64,000 nt of DNA. It comes from Paenibacillus sp. FSL H8-0079. Its GTDB lineage: Bacteria; Bacillota; Bacilli; Paenibacillales; Paenibacillaceae. This document shows, piece by piece, positions 56,161-64,000 of this stretch (the first letter of the stretch is position 1; every line of letters begins with the position of its first letter). The stretch is taken from contig NZ_CP150300.1 of assembly GCF_037991315.1 (NCBI RefSeq), positions 3,658,001 to 3,722,000 on the forward strand, read 5' to 3'. A model generated the notes under the pieces. That model was not told where the DNA came from and searched no databases. It saw only the letters and a list, made by a program, of their open reading frames with translations. Both the position numbers and the translations under genes were made by a program.

Positions 56161-58134
56161 TCAATGCAAACCTATTTTCTGGCGTAACCCTTCCATAATG
56201 TCGGATATCTCCCCTGGATTTACAGACAGGGAATCCTTGTAATTCTCCTCTACAACTCCCATGGTCTGACGCTTCAGGTAGTCTCTCAATGCAAGCGGAG
56301 CACTCAGCAATGCATGATTCAGTGATACCTGCATCTCATCGCTCCATATGGCTTCAAATTGCTCCCGTGCTTTGCCATATGCGAATTCCTCCTGCTGACG
56401 TGGTCGCTTGGCGCGCAATTGTTCGGTATCGCTCTCGTTCAGCTCCAGGCCGTCAATCACAACACCGTATAACTCAAGGGCTTTCTCAGTGGATACCAGC
56501 CCACTTCTTACATCCTCCAGAACCAGACGTGAATCACGCTCAAATGGATCGCCATATCCGCCTCCACCTTGTGAAAGAAATGTAACCGTTTCTCCAGGCT
56601 GAAGTAACAACTCATCAATTCTTCCCAGATGATCCTCACTTGCACGTCCAGCATTGAGAATCGCTTCTCCATGTGAACCTACGCCGCCGCCGAGCCTACC
56701 CCAGGGCTGAAATTCCATCCGTTCCATGTTTCTGGCCGTCATCACAGTATCAGGTGTTAGAATTCTGACGCACAGGTCAATTCCGCTTCCACCGCGGAAG
56801 GTTCCCGCACCTGCCGAATCGGCACGAAGACCATAATGCTCAATCAACACAGGCATCTCCGATTCCACCGTTTCCGCAGGGATATTCCGAAGATGACCAA
56901 CGGCAAAATCCATGCCATCAATTCCGTCTTTCATCGGCCTTGCTCCCGAACCTCCGCAGATCGGCTGAATCACGCCCACCTTTTTCTTGCCATCGGATGC
57001 ATCTGTCATCGCCATCATGACGATGCAGGCTTGTCCAGCTCCTGCCGCGGGAACCTTGCTGGCCTGAGCTTTCCCCAAAGCACCCGTGATGACGTCCATC
57101 AGCCGGATAAAGGTCGCAGCACGTGCCCCAACAGCTGCCATCGGCTCCGGGTTGAGTACGGAAGCAGGTGGCGCGTAATTTCGCACCATACGAATCATGC
57201 CCGAATTCCATGGAATCGTCGGATCGAGCGTACGGAAATAACGAATGAGTGCGGGCACAAGCATGTAATGCCCCTGTTGGTTGTGGGTAGGAATGTTGAA
57301 TGAAGCCCTTACCTGAGGATCGGTGCCACTAAAGTCCAGATGAATGTCACTGCCTGCAATCGTCATTCTGCAGCGCAACCGGATAGGATATCCTCCTGGG
57401 CCTTTCTCCAGGTAGTCCCAGAAGTCATATGAACCGTCCGGAATATCCTGCACAATGGCACGAGCCTTCAGCTCGGCGTATTCCAGCAAATGTTCGATGC
57501 CCTGCTCGATTTTCTCCACGCCATATCGTGCAATGAGTTCCCCAAGCCGCTGCTCTCCCCGATTCAACGCAGCCATAAGCGCTTTGAGATCACCGAGATT
57601 TTGCTCCGGAATTCGGCTGTTGTCCATAAACATGCGCAGGATCTGCTCGTTCAGAACACCGGCTTCATACAGCTTGACTGGTGCAATCCGAATGCCTTCC
57701 ATATGAATATCGTAGGCGCTGGGAGATACGCTCCCCGGTACCTTGCCGCCCACATCGGATGAATGGACAAAGCACATGCCGTAAGCGATGATTCGCCCTT
57801 CGTGAAAATAAGGCTTGATGAGATGAATGTCTGGAAGGTGTGTGACCATGCCTTTGGTGGAATAAGGATCATTGCATATGACGAGATCCCCTTCTTTCCA
57901 GTCTTCTATACTGTTAATGGTCGCAGCAGCAGGGATGCCCAGGGACAGATTGTAACCCGTCTCCAGCGGCGACCCGAACGTTTCCCCGGATGGAGATAAG
58001 AGATATGTTCCAAAATCACCTGTTTCTTTGACAAAAGCGGTGAATCCTGTCCGCAAAACGACATTCGCCATTTCTTCCACGGCAGCCTGAATCCGGTTGT
58101 TGAAAATCTCAAGAAAGACTTTGTCGCCGATCAT
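56161..58134 (-). CDS. hyuB: Hydantoinase/oxoprolinase family protein, B subunit
   Basis: A 657-residue protein of the HyuB type, full length, with EIFNNRIQAAVEEMANVVLRTGF at the start and a large central domain containing the NDPYSTKGMVTHLPDI segment. Together with HyuA it forms an ATP-dependent amidohydrolase or carboxylase that opens 5-membered lactam or hydantoin rings. GGGAGGTG precedes the ATG, which overlaps the hyuA stop by 4 bp. The real substrate cannot be told from sequence. Confidence 0.9.
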   Translation of the reverse strand: MIGDKVFLEIFNNRIQAAVEEMANVVLRTGFTAFVKETGDFGTYLLSPSGETFGSPLETGYNLSLGIPAAATINSIEDWKEGDLVICNDPYSTKGMVTHLPDIHLIKPYFHEGRIIAYGMCFVHSSDVGGKVPGSVSPSAYDIHMEGIRIAPVKLYEAGVLNEQILRMFMDNSRIPEQNLGDLKALMAALNRGEQRLGELIARYGVEKIEQGIEHLLEYAELKARAIVQDIPDGSYDFWDYLEKGPGGYPIRLRCRMTIAGSDIHLDFSGTDPQVRASFNIPTHNQQGHYMLVPALIRYFRTLDPTIPWNSGMIRMVRNYAPPASVLNPEPMAAVGARAATFIRLMDVITGALGKAQASKVPAAGAGQACIVMMAMTDASDGKKKVGVIQPICGGSGARPMKDGIDGMDFAVGHLRNIPAETVESEMPVLIEHYGLRADSAGAGTFRGGSGIDLCVRILTPDTVMTARNMERMEFQPWGRLGGGVGSHGEAILNAGRASEDHLGRIDELLLQPGETVTFLSQGGGGYGDPFERDSRLVLEDVRSGLVSTEKALELYGVVIDGLELNESDTEQLRAKRPRQQEEFAYGKAREQFEAIWSDEMQVSLNHALLSAPLALRDYLKRQTMGVVEENYKDSLSVNPGEISDIMEGLRQKIGLH

Positions 58135-60179
58135 GCTTCCACCTCCCCAATCACGTTCCCGTGCACATCCCGGTATACCTTATATCCAGGCGGGATAAAG
58201 ATCGTTGTATCATATTCCTCCACAATAATGGGCCCAGGAATGGGGGCATCCACCGATGGAATCTGTCCCCTTTTCAGTACTTTGGCAATCTGCTGTACAT
58301 GGTCAAAAGTAATGATCCGTTCTTCCGTTTCACTCTCATCGAATGGCAAATTTGCCGAAACTGCCGTGTTATGGGTAGGCAAAACACCAACAATGGTCGC
58401 TCGAAGACTTACAAACATAACCTCTGCCTCTGGCTGACTAATGCCAAACACATTTTGGTAAGACGTATGGAATTTAATCCCTGCCTTTTGGGGATATTCA
58501 ATTTCTTCCAATGTCAGCGTGACCTCTAGATCAAAGGCCTGACCTTCATATCGCATATCCGCACTGTATAGGCAATAAATATGATCCAGTTGGACACCAC
58601 CACGGGCTTCCTCATCGACCCAGCTACGTCCCTGGTTTTCCAGCTTAGTGAAAAGAGAGCTTAACTCCCCGGGCTCCAGAGTCTGGGTGCTTTTGTGTAA
58701 CGTATGAACGAAATCATTGCGAAGATTGGAAACCGTGCAACCCATGGCACACAGTGTTCCAGGAGATGGCGGGATCAGCACCCTGCCGATACCTACCTCA
58801 CGTGCCATCAGAAAAGCATGCATCGGACCAGCTCCACCATATGCAAGCAACGTAAAATCGCGAGGATCAACACCCTTGCGGGCCATCAGAGGGGAAAACT
58901 GGGCATACATATTGGCGGTTGCTACATCGAGAATGGCTTGCGCAGTCTGTTCGGCATTCAGCCCAAGCTTCTCTCCCAGATTGGAAAGAGTACGCTCTGC
59001 AAGTTCGGGATACAGACGCATTTGTCCGCCAAGGAAACGGTCAGCATGCAGGATACCGAGCTGCAGATAGGCATCGGTGGTTGTCGGCTCTTCTCCCCCG
59101 CGCTGATAGCAGGCCGGACCGGGATTGGCTCCCGCGCTGCGCGGTCCAACTTTGAGTACGCCTACGGAATCAAGCCATGCAATTGAACCACCACCAGCTC
59201 CAATCGCTGTTACATCAACAGCAGGAATGATGACAGGAAAATCTCCAACTTTGTTCTCGGATGAATAGGCAGGTTCTTTGTCAATTAGGGCGACATCAAC
59301 GCTTGTCCCGCCCATGTCGAATGTGATGACCTGATGAATGCCAGCTCGTTCAGCGATATGGGTCGCGGCAATTACACCGGAAGCAGGTCCGGAGAGGAGC
59401 GTGCGTACCGGCTCATTAGCCGCTCTGGCAGCCGTCATAATTCCACCGTTGGACATGGTCGACAGCAAGTTGGCTTTGAGACCATACGCCTGAATCCCTT
59501 CTTGCAGACGCAGGAAGTAAGATCCCATTCGTTCACCTACATAAGCATTCATGGCCGTTGCGAGTGTTCGTTCGAACTCACGCTGTTGTGGCCAGATGGC
59601 GCTGCTTCGGCAGATGAACAGTTGCGGATAACGTTCCCTGATCAGATCTTCCGCAAGCTTTTCATGAACAGGATTCACATAAGCATGTAAGAAACTGATT
59701 GCCAAAGCGGTAACGCCATCCTCCACCAGCTCATCCACCGCTTGCAACAGCTGTTCCGGATTCAGTGGCTGGAGTATTCCCCCGCTCGCAATGACCCGTT
59801 CATCCACTTCCTTCACACGATGTCTCGGTACCAACGCATCGGTCTTGTCACCATACAGATTGGTGGTATCCTCAAGTCGCAACCGGCGGATTTCAAGAAT
59901 GTCACGGAATCCTTTGGTCACCAGCAGACCTGTGACCGCACCATTACGTTCGATTAACGTGTTTACGCCGAGCGTGGTTCCATGAACAAACAGATCAATC
60001 TCACGAATGTTCACGCCACTCGCCTTGAGCTGATCCAGTGCGTTAAAAATTGCCTGTTCCGGAGCTGCTGCAATCGATGGCGTCTTCAGCGCCGCAATCA
60101 CCCTGCCCTGATGATCCATCACCAGCGCATCGGTGAAAGTACCTCCGATATCTATGCCTAAACGGTAGATTGTGTCCAC
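58131..60179 (-). CDS. hyuA: Hydantoinase/oxoprolinase family protein, A subunit
   Basis: A 682-residue protein of the HyuA type. The ATP-binding acetate/sugar kinase-like motifs are G-I-D-I-G-G-T-F-T-D-A at the N-terminus and F-D-M-G-G-T-S-V-D near 280. The start is a GTG at 60179, 8 bp after AAAGGAG; the frame is open upstream to 60209 but has no site there. It sits 41 bp after the FCD regulator gene. Confidence 0.9.
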   Translation of the reverse strand: MDTIYRLGIDIGGTFTDALVMDHQGRVIAALKTPSIAAAPEQAIFNALDQLKASGVNIREIDLFVHGTTLGVNTLIERNGAVTGLLVTKGFRDILEIRRLRLEDTTNLYGDKTDALVPRHRVKEVDERVIASGGILQPLNPEQLLQAVDELVEDGVTALAISFLHAYVNPVHEKLAEDLIRERYPQLFICRSSAIWPQQREFERTLATAMNAYVGERMGSYFLRLQEGIQAYGLKANLLSTMSNGGIMTAARAANEPVRTLLSGPASGVIAATHIAERAGIHQVITFDMGGTSVDVALIDKEPAYSSENKVGDFPVIIPAVDVTAIGAGGGSIAWLDSVGVLKVGPRSAGANPGPACYQRGGEEPTTTDAYLQLGILHADRFLGGQMRLYPELAERTLSNLGEKLGLNAEQTAQAILDVATANMYAQFSPLMARKGVDPRDFTLLAYGGAGPMHAFLMAREVGIGRVLIPPSPGTLCAMGCTVSNLRNDFVHTLHKSTQTLEPGELSSLFTKLENQGRSWVDEEARGGVQLDHIYCLYSADMRYEGQAFDLEVTLTLEEIEYPQKAGIKFHTSYQNVFGISQPEAEVMFVSLRATIVGVLPTHNTAVSANLPFDESETEERIITFDHVQQIAKVLKRGQIPSVDAPIPGPIIVEEYDTTIFIPPGYKVYRDVHGNVIGEVEA

Positions 60180-60220
60180 AAGCTCAACTCCTTTATCACC
60201 GGGTCTCATTCTAAAGAATG

Positions 60221-60949
60221 TTATTGGTTTTGCATGGTGAAATAACGTTTGACATCATCGATCATTTGATTGATATGATTCACCATTGCCGCTTCAGCTC
60301 GCTCCGGAGAGCCCGCTACTATAGCATCCAGAATCTGCTGATGATCCACAACTAATTCACTTCCTACTCTCCGACGAATATACGCGGTCTCCAGAAAATC
60401 ACGACTTGTCTCCCACACCAGTTCAACCGCATGCAGAAGAATTTGGTTTTGCGCGGCATAAGCTAGCAATCTGTGAAACTCCCGGTCCTCCTCGTATGGT
60501 ATAATATTCTTGGAAAGCAATTCATGCTGGTTCGTAATCGATGCTTGCAACAGTACTATGTATTCTTTCGAGGCACGCTGTGCTGCGAGGGAAGCGATCT
60601 CCCGTTCAAGAGCCCTTCTGGCAACAAGAACATCTAACAGAGCCTTTTCCCCAGAATGGTTCAGCATTTGAATTAGCTGTGAATTCACGCTTTTTTGCTG
60701 CAAATCTCTTTCCAACGTCTTGATTCGCTCCTGTCCCTGTTCGGTCAAGGTTCTTCCCTTGCGACCCTCCAGGACCGTAAAACCTTCAACATCCATCTCC
60801 ATAAGCCTTCTTCCGATGGTTGCCTGACTCAGACCATACGTTTTGCCCAAAGTATGAACCAACGTACTGGCCCCGATGGGAGCGCTCGCGTCTCGAAGCT
60901 GCTTCAGCAGTTCGTATTCCAACTCCATTTCGTTTAACTCAGGACCCAC
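60221..60949 (-). CDS. Regulator with NrpR-type winged helix fused to FCD domain
   Basis: A 242-residue regulator. The C-terminal two thirds (about 95-230) is an FCD domain with the D-x-x-F-H pattern EDREFHRLLAYAAQN. The N-terminal 80 residues do not look like the usual GntR winged helix; LGKTYGLSQATIGRRLMEMDVEGF and LEGRKGRTLTEQGQERI resemble the HTH_12/NrpR-N domain. The start is a GTG at 60949 after AGAGGGGGG. First gene of the hyu/ABC/M24 operon and probably its regulator. Confidence 0.85.
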   Translation of the reverse strand: MGPELNEMELEYELLKQLRDASAPIGASTLVHTLGKTYGLSQATIGRRLMEMDVEGFTVLEGRKGRTLTEQGQERIKTLERDLQQKSVNSQLIQMLNHSGEKALLDVLVARRALEREIASLAAQRASKEYIVLLQASITNQHELLSKNIIPYEEDREFHRLLAYAAQNQILLHAVELVWETSRDFLETAYIRRRVGSELVVDHQQILDAIVAGSPERAEAAMVNHINQMIDDVKRYFTMQNQ

Positions 60950-61129
60950 TACATATCCCCCCTCTTAGTTACATGATTATTATTTAATCGACTTTCTCGT
61001 AGTTGTTACTCATTGATGATTAACGATAGTATAACTTCAAAACATCACAATTTCAATAATTCTCATCAAATTAGTGCGAATTATTTTATCCAGCTATATT
61101 CTGTGCCTTTCTCATTCAAAATTTAAATA

Positions 61130-61180
61130 AAAAAAGAGCATTTCACATCCTTTATTCCAGCGTTTATCTGGAGGATGCAA
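61130..61180 (-). terminator. Candidate terminator of the aldolase operon
   Basis: On the minus strand CATCC-T-CCAG and CTGG-AATAAA-GGATG with a seven-base loop, then TTTTTTT. The internal bulge makes it imperfect. The stretch 60950-61243 contains no credible gene; it also holds the regulator promoter. Confidence 0.4.
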
Positions 61181-61243
61181 TCTGCCCTTAACATAGCAAT
61201 CTTATAAAATCACTAATACAATCACTTATGAACAAATAAGGTA

Positions 61244-61906
61244 TCAGGACTTGAGTTGTTGAAGTAGCTGCACACGGTAAGCTTCACTTTCAAGAGATTG
61301 GATTTCCTTATATTCTTCCGCAGTAAGCACCTTGGGTTCCCCGGCTGCCTTTGCAATCATATATACCTTCGCACTTTCTTCCACCACCTGGGTGCGATAA
61401 TAGGCTTCGCGGAGGTTTTTACCCGTTGTGACCAATCCGTGATTGACGAGAATGAGTGCCGTATGTTCTTCTACCTTTGCTGAGACTGCATCGGCAAGTA
61501 GTTTCGTCGTTGGCAGAACATATGGAACGAACCCGATATCACCCACCAGTGCCGACTGATCAGGGAACAAGTGTGGCAATTCATTGAAAACGAGACTGAG
61601 TGCGATCGTATATGCTGGATGCGTATGCACAACGGCTTGGATATCAGAATTCACACGGTAGCTGTACAGATGCATCAATACTTCGGAAGAAGGGCGTGTT
61701 GCTCCGGTACAAGTTTCCCCTGTCTCGATATCAATAGCGATCCATTCGTCAGGCTCCAGATCCTCAAGTGCATAACCACTCGGAGACAATAACATCGTTC
61801 CTCCAGAGCGAGCGCTCAGATTCCCACCAGGTCCGACCACCAGACCTTGAGCAACGGCTCTCCGGGCATATTTCGTCAACTCTTCCCTTACTTGCTGTTC
61901 AGACAT
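61244..61906 (-). CDS. Class II aldolase, fuculose/rhamnulose phosphate aldolase type
   Basis: A 220-residue zinc aldolase. The ligand set is visible as E in SSEVLMH, H-T-H in VVHTHPAY, and a later His in LVNHGLV. It probably cleaves a 6-deoxyketose-1-phosphate into dihydroxyacetone phosphate and lactaldehyde. GAGGAG precedes the ATG at 61906. With fucI and the kinase upstream it completes an L-fucose-type pathway; ribulose-phosphate epimerases share the fold but fit the context less well. Confidence 0.85.
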   Translation of the reverse strand: MSEQQVREELTKYARRAVAQGLVVGPGGNLSARSGGTMLLSPSGYALEDLEPDEWIAIDIETGETCTGATRPSSEVLMHLYSYRVNSDIQAVVHTHPAYTIALSLVFNELPHLFPDQSALVGDIGFVPYVLPTTKLLADAVSAKVEEHTALILVNHGLVTTGKNLREAYYRTQVVEESAKVYMIAKAAGEPKVLTAEEYKEIQSLESEAYRVQLLQQLKS

Positions 61907-61975
61907 GTTTGCTCCACTCCTCATCCTTTTCTTTTTAGCATTTTGCGTTAATGCTCATTGCATTGAATCTGTTCA

Positions 61976-63466
61976 TTACCTTTTGATTTGATTCAGACTT
62001 TGGTAGTTTTCATATGCTTCCTGCCACAGATCTGTATCCTCAGGCTCATAGGTCTCAGGGGAAAAGGAAGCAGCCATGACCTCCCGTACCTCGGCCAAGC
62101 TACTCACTTCTCCATGCGCAAGGAATTGCAGCATGCAATTCCCGGCTGAAGTCGCCTCTGCCGGGCCTGCCACCACCGGGACACCGGCTGCATTGGCTGT
62201 AAACTGGCATAGTAGTCGATTGTGCACACCGCCCCCAACCATATGAATCACACCAGGTCTTGTACCTGTGATCAACTGGAATTCATCCAGTGTCTGCCTG
62301 AATTCCAGTGCAAGACTTTCCAGAATGCAGCGCACAATTGCTCCAGTCGTTTCGGGCACAGTCTGTCCGCTGGCACTGCATTGTTGCCGTATTCGTTCAG
62401 CCATATTTCCTGGCGCCAAATACACACCATCTCCCGGCGATACGTAACATTGATGCGGCGTTGCCAAGGTAGCCAGCTGGACCAATTCTTCGTGCGAAAA
62501 GAGTCGATTCTCTCGCTCCCACTGCCGTTTGCATTCCTGTAGCAGCCACAGGCCTGAACGATTTTTCAGGGTGCGTACTTTGCCATTCACAGTCCCTTCA
62601 TTGGTGAATCCCAATGCACGACTTCGGTCATCCAATACAGGTGTATCACGCTCCACACCCATCAGAGACCAGGTTCCACAGCTGATAAAAGCGAAATCCG
62701 AATCCATCGCAGGAATCGCTGCCAAGGCAGATGCCGTATCATGTGAGCCCACAGAGACTACCTGCATCGGTCCAGTCCGTAACTCGGCGCACAACTCATT
62801 CGTTAAACCGCCCAGCACGGTACCGGGTTGAACGAGCCTTGGAAATAATGTTTCCGGTATACCGAGACGCCCGATTAGAGGTTCATTCCAACGCGCCTCG
62901 CCTGCATGCAACAGCCCGCTGGTACTGGCAATCGTATACTCACAAGCCTGCTGACCGGATAGATAATAGTGAAATAAATCCGGCATAAATAACATTCGCA
63001 CATCCGGACGCAAACCTTCGGCATGCTCTCGTACACTGCCTAGCAGTTGAAATACTGTATTGATCTGCTGCGGCAGAACGCCAGACATGGAGTACAGTTC
63101 TTCTTCGTTCACCATGTGCAGAACTTCTTCCATCCACTGTGCATTGCGTACTTCCCGATAATGACGTGGGTTCGAGTATAATCTTCCCGCACCATCCACC
63201 AGTCCATAGTCCACTCCCCACGTATCCACTGCTATAGAACGGACCGATGGAGAGATGCCTTGCGTCCCTTTCACAATGCCTTGTTTTAATTCATGAAAAA
63301 GTCGCAAGAAATCCCAATACAATCCATCCCCCAGCTGCACGGGTTCGTTGTTAAATCGATGCACTTCTTGTAACGAGAGTCTTCTTCCATCAAAAGAACC
63401 CCGGACTACGCGTCCACTACCGGCGCCGTAATCAGCAGCAAGCACATGTGTTGCTTGATTGCCCAT
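61976..63466 (-). CDS. FGGY-family kinase, rhamnulokinase-like, probably acting on L-fuculose
   Basis: A 496-residue FGGY kinase: ADYGAGSGR (phosphate 1 loop), DTWGVDYGLVD, GSHDTASALAAIPA and HMVGGGVHNRLLCQ in the ATP fold. Sequence features are those of rhamnulokinases, yet the gene lies directly after L-fucose isomerase, so the natural substrate is probably L-fuculose. AAGGAGG precedes the ATG. 69 bp before the aldolase. Confidence 0.9.
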   Translation of the reverse strand: MGNQATHVLAADYGAGSGRVVRGSFDGRRLSLQEVHRFNNEPVQLGDGLYWDFLRLFHELKQGIVKGTQGISPSVRSIAVDTWGVDYGLVDGAGRLYSNPRHYREVRNAQWMEEVLHMVNEEELYSMSGVLPQQINTVFQLLGSVREHAEGLRPDVRMLFMPDLFHYYLSGQQACEYTIASTSGLLHAGEARWNEPLIGRLGIPETLFPRLVQPGTVLGGLTNELCAELRTGPMQVVSVGSHDTASALAAIPAMDSDFAFISCGTWSLMGVERDTPVLDDRSRALGFTNEGTVNGKVRTLKNRSGLWLLQECKRQWERENRLFSHEELVQLATLATPHQCYVSPGDGVYLAPGNMAERIRQQCSASGQTVPETTGAIVRCILESLALEFRQTLDEFQLITGTRPGVIHMVGGGVHNRLLCQFTANAAGVPVVAGPAEATSAGNCMLQFLAHGEVSSLAEVREVMAASFSPETYEPEDTDLWQEAYENYQSLNQIKR

Positions 63467-63531
63467 TCTTTCAAGCCTCCTTAACTCTGCGCGATAAGCC
63501 GTATTCGAGTTCTGAACACAGCTTTCAAGAG

Positions 63532-63569
63532 AACGCCATGTTACCTCATTTCACAAGGAACATGGCGTT
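63532..63569. repeat. Intercistronic hairpin between fucI and the kinase
   Basis: AACGCCATGTT and AACATGGCGTT, an 11-bp perfect stem without T tract. It may stabilise or process the fucI mRNA end. Confidence 0.6.
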
Positions 63570-63590
63570 TGACAGGAATGGAACTTTATT

Positions 63591-64000
63591 TCAACGATAC
63601 AACGGACCAAATACACTGCAAGCACGGTAGTCTGCGCTCTCCGGCTCACTTGTGCCGAATAATCCCCATGCACGCGGACGGAAAATCTCCGATTCTGGGA
63701 CATTATGCATATTCACCGGAATGCGAAGCATGGAAGCCAGCGTAATCAGATCAGCACCGATGTGTCCATACGAGATGGAGCCATGATTGGCGCCCCATTG
63801 ATTCATGACTTCGTATACGGAAGTAAACGCTCCCGATCCGGTTAGAACAGGTGCAAACCAGGTGGATGGCCAGGTTGGATCTGTCCGCTGATCCAGCGTA
63901 TCATGCACATCTTCAGGCAGATCGACCGTGTAACCCTGAGCGATTTGCAGCACTGGTCCCAGTCCTTTGACCAGATTCAGACGTGTCATCGTTACAGGCA
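63591..64000 (-). CDS. fucI: L-fucose isomerase, C-terminal part (runs off right edge)
   Basis: The frame stays open to the window edge; 136 residues from ...[18 protein letters not shown] to SVFGPLYR match the C-terminal domain of FucI nearly residue by residue ([20 protein letters not shown] carries an active-site His). The enzyme converts L-fucose (and D-arabinose) to the ketose. It is the most upstream visible gene of the operon; the N-terminal part lies outside. Confidence 0.93.
   Translation of the reverse strand, partial: PVTMTRLNLVKGLGPVLQIAQGYTVDLPEDVHDTLDQRTDPTWPSTWFAPVLTGSGAFTSVYEVMNQWGANHGSISYGHIGADLITLASMLRIPVNMHNVPESEIFRPRAWGLFGTSEPESADYRACSVFGPLYR

Noticed and set aside
1..64000. 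CRISPR arrays, insertion sequences, prophage genes, tRNA or rRNA genes
   Set aside because: No regularly spaced repeats, transposase or integrase frames, or recognisable RNA gene sequences were seen.

Overview
The window looks like a chromosomal segment of a Paenibacillus-type member of the Bacillales. The evidence is strong AGGAGG-type ribosome binding sites before nearly every gene, GH52 and GH67 xylan enzymes, B. subtilis-like deo/nupC/pdp and uxuAB genes, Zur boxes of the Bacillus type, cre-like sites, and frequent GTG/TTG starts. Base composition is fairly balanced. I see no rRNA, tRNA, insertion sequence, prophage or CRISPR array.

Left edge, 1-8870 (minus strand): a tightly packed five-gene operon encodes a MoxR-type AAA ATPase, a DUF5682 protein, a von Willebrand A protein with an intact metal site, a very large DUF4132 protein, and a SWIM zinc-finger protein cut by the window edge. 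This is the best candidate here for a poorly described multi-component system.

9.2-19.3 kb: mixed metabolic and housekeeping genes. They include an aldo/keto reductase, a cytochrome P450, a membrane-anchored L7/L12-like protein, an ArsR regulator with an MFS exporter (three copies of one operator), two short-chain dehydrogenases, pyruvate oxidase, a Dabb protein, the zinc-free ribosomal protein L31 type B, and a degenerate HPr/Crh-like protein.

19.3-30.7 kb: glucuronoxylan use. A beta-xylosidase (GH52) and alpha-glucuronidase (GH67) overlap by 4 bp and are followed by a sorbitol-dehydrogenase-like enzyme, with a divergent AraC regulator. A GntR/FCD regulator with uxuA and uxuB then handles the uronic acid released. 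An ArsR/aldehyde dehydrogenase pair with a shared operator sits between them.

30.9-41.1 kb: DUF421/DUF4363 pair, an M50-like membrane protease, then a zinc island. The island holds znuA-znuB-znuC, an L33 paralogue with a single CxxC, a COG0523 GTPase (YciC/ZagA type), and a His-rich COG0701 permease with its TIGR03943 partner. Three good Zur boxes and one degenerate one lie in its promoters.

41.1-48.1 kb: the deoxyribonucleoside operon deoC-nupC-deoB-deoD-pdp with its regulator deoR. The deoD-pdp spacer contains a duplicated element.

48.3-64 kb: azoreductase, a small unknown protein, and a nine-gene minus-strand operon: FCD regulator, hydantoinase/oxoprolinase A and B, a spermidine/putrescine-like ABC importer, M24 peptidase, MFS transporter. 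The right edge holds an L-fucose-type operon: fucI (cut by the edge), a rhamnulokinase-family kinase and a class II aldolase.

Starts were chosen from ribosome binding sites. All functional assignments rest on motifs recognised by eye; no database search was run.
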